DNA of 6,857 nt, from NCBI GenBank assembly GCA_017425305.1, contig JAFOOW010000120.1, positions 1 to 6,857 of the forward strand, read 5' to 3'. Below, piece by piece: positions 6,486 to 6,857 of the stretch. Made by a program: the position numbers and the translations under genes. Position 1 is the first letter of the stretch. Every line of letters starts with the position of its first letter. The notes beneath the pieces were generated by a model. It saw only the letters and a program-made list of their open reading frames with translations, was not told where the DNA came from and did no database searches. This DNA comes from Peptostreptococcaceae bacterium (GTDB lineage Bacteria; Bacillota; Clostridia; Peptostreptococcales; Peptostreptococcaceae).

Positions 6486-6857
6486 GATTTTATAAATTTA
6501 AAATCGTAATTTCCTGATTTTGAGATTACTTTAATTTTTAATACATTATTTACAAAGTTTTTAGATATTACTTTTATATTGTTTAATATAGGATCTTGTT
6601 TTGTATCACCAACTTCTAATCCTATTAAATATCTTGGATCTGATTTTATAGAATATGCTTTTTTATTAATCTTATATTTTCTAAGTTTAATAATATATTC
6701 TGACATAGATTTTATGAAATCTATATTGTCTATATTAGTGTTTAATTCAAAATCTAATATAGATAGTATAGATTTTTTCATGCTATTAACTCCATCTATA
6801 TCTACTTCTCTATCCTCTATATATACATCATATATTACATTTAGTAAGTTTAAAATT
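6482..6857 (-). CDS. C-terminal part of an unrecognised protein, 5' end beyond window or start at 6781
   Basis: An ATG at 6781 would give 99 residues, with GGAG 8 bases upstream as a possible ribosome binding site. However, the same frame stays open to the window edge for another 25 codons (reading LLNVIYDVYIEDREVDIDGV and on), so the ATG may simply be an internal Met of a longer protein. The visible part is rich in Lys, Ile, Asn and Asp. It begins with a likely helix (KSILSILDFEL) and ends in a segment of probable beta strands (NVLKIKVISKSGNYDFKFIKS). I see no catalytic motif, signal peptide or membrane helix, and do not recognise the family. The stop (TAG, 6484-6482) overlaps the stop of the converging 66-codon gene, so any transcript that reads through would be antisense to that gene. 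Confidence 0.6.
   Translation of the reverse strand, partial: ILNLLNVIYDVYIEDREVDIDGVNSMKKSILSILDFELNTNIDNIDFIKSMSEYIIKLRKYKINKKAYSIKSDPRYLIGLEVGDTKQDPILNNIKVISKNFVNNVLKIKVISKSGNYDFKFIKS

Noticed and set aside
6486..6505. GATTTTA/TAAAATC inverted repeat just after the 66-codon gene
   Set aside because: The stem is short and AT-rich, has no U run after it, and lies in coding bases of the converging gene; I do not call it a terminator.

Overview
The window is very AT-rich, and its codon use and gene families point to a low-GC anaerobic Firmicute of the class Clostridia. A formyltetrahydrofolate synthetase, a phosphate butyryltransferase and a cobalamin-type radical SAM protein with a DUF4080 tail together would suit the Clostridiaceae or Peptostreptococcaceae. 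The species cannot be fixed from the sequence alone, and the assignment is inference.

Most genes lie on the minus strand, so the layout is described right to left. At the right edge (6482-6857) is the 3' end of an unrecognised gene, open to the window boundary. Converging on it is a small plus-strand gene of 66 codons (6285-6485); the two stop codons overlap. A 172-base divergent intergenic region (6113-6284) follows. Next is a two-gene minus-strand operon: a B12-binding/radical SAM/DUF4080 protein (6112-4352) and a TPR-repeat protein (4342-3197). The stop codon of the first lies in the Shine-Dalgarno sequence of the second. A long perfect hairpin (3154-3185) closes this operon. After a promoter-sized gap comes phosphate butyryltransferase (3039-2134), which starts at TTG, then a possible 77-codon gene (2106-1873) 27 bases downstream. 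After another gap, which holds a good promoter and an inverted repeat, comes fhs (1673 to the left edge). The edge cuts fhs about one codon before its expected end.

Two genes have clear metabolic roles. Fhs activates formate onto tetrahydrofolate for purine synthesis and/or the methyl branch of the Wood-Ljungdahl pathway. Ptb exchanges CoA and phosphate on butyryl (or a related acyl) group, normally for ATP formation by an acyl kinase that is not in this window. The radical SAM/TPR pair has no known substrate that I can name and is the least understood module here.

I see no transposon, phage gene, CRISPR array, rRNA or tRNA. The core of the window is ordinary chromosomal housekeeping DNA. 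The points worth a second look are the operator-like repeat over the fhs promoter, the tightly coupled radical SAM/TPR pair, and the small ORFs.
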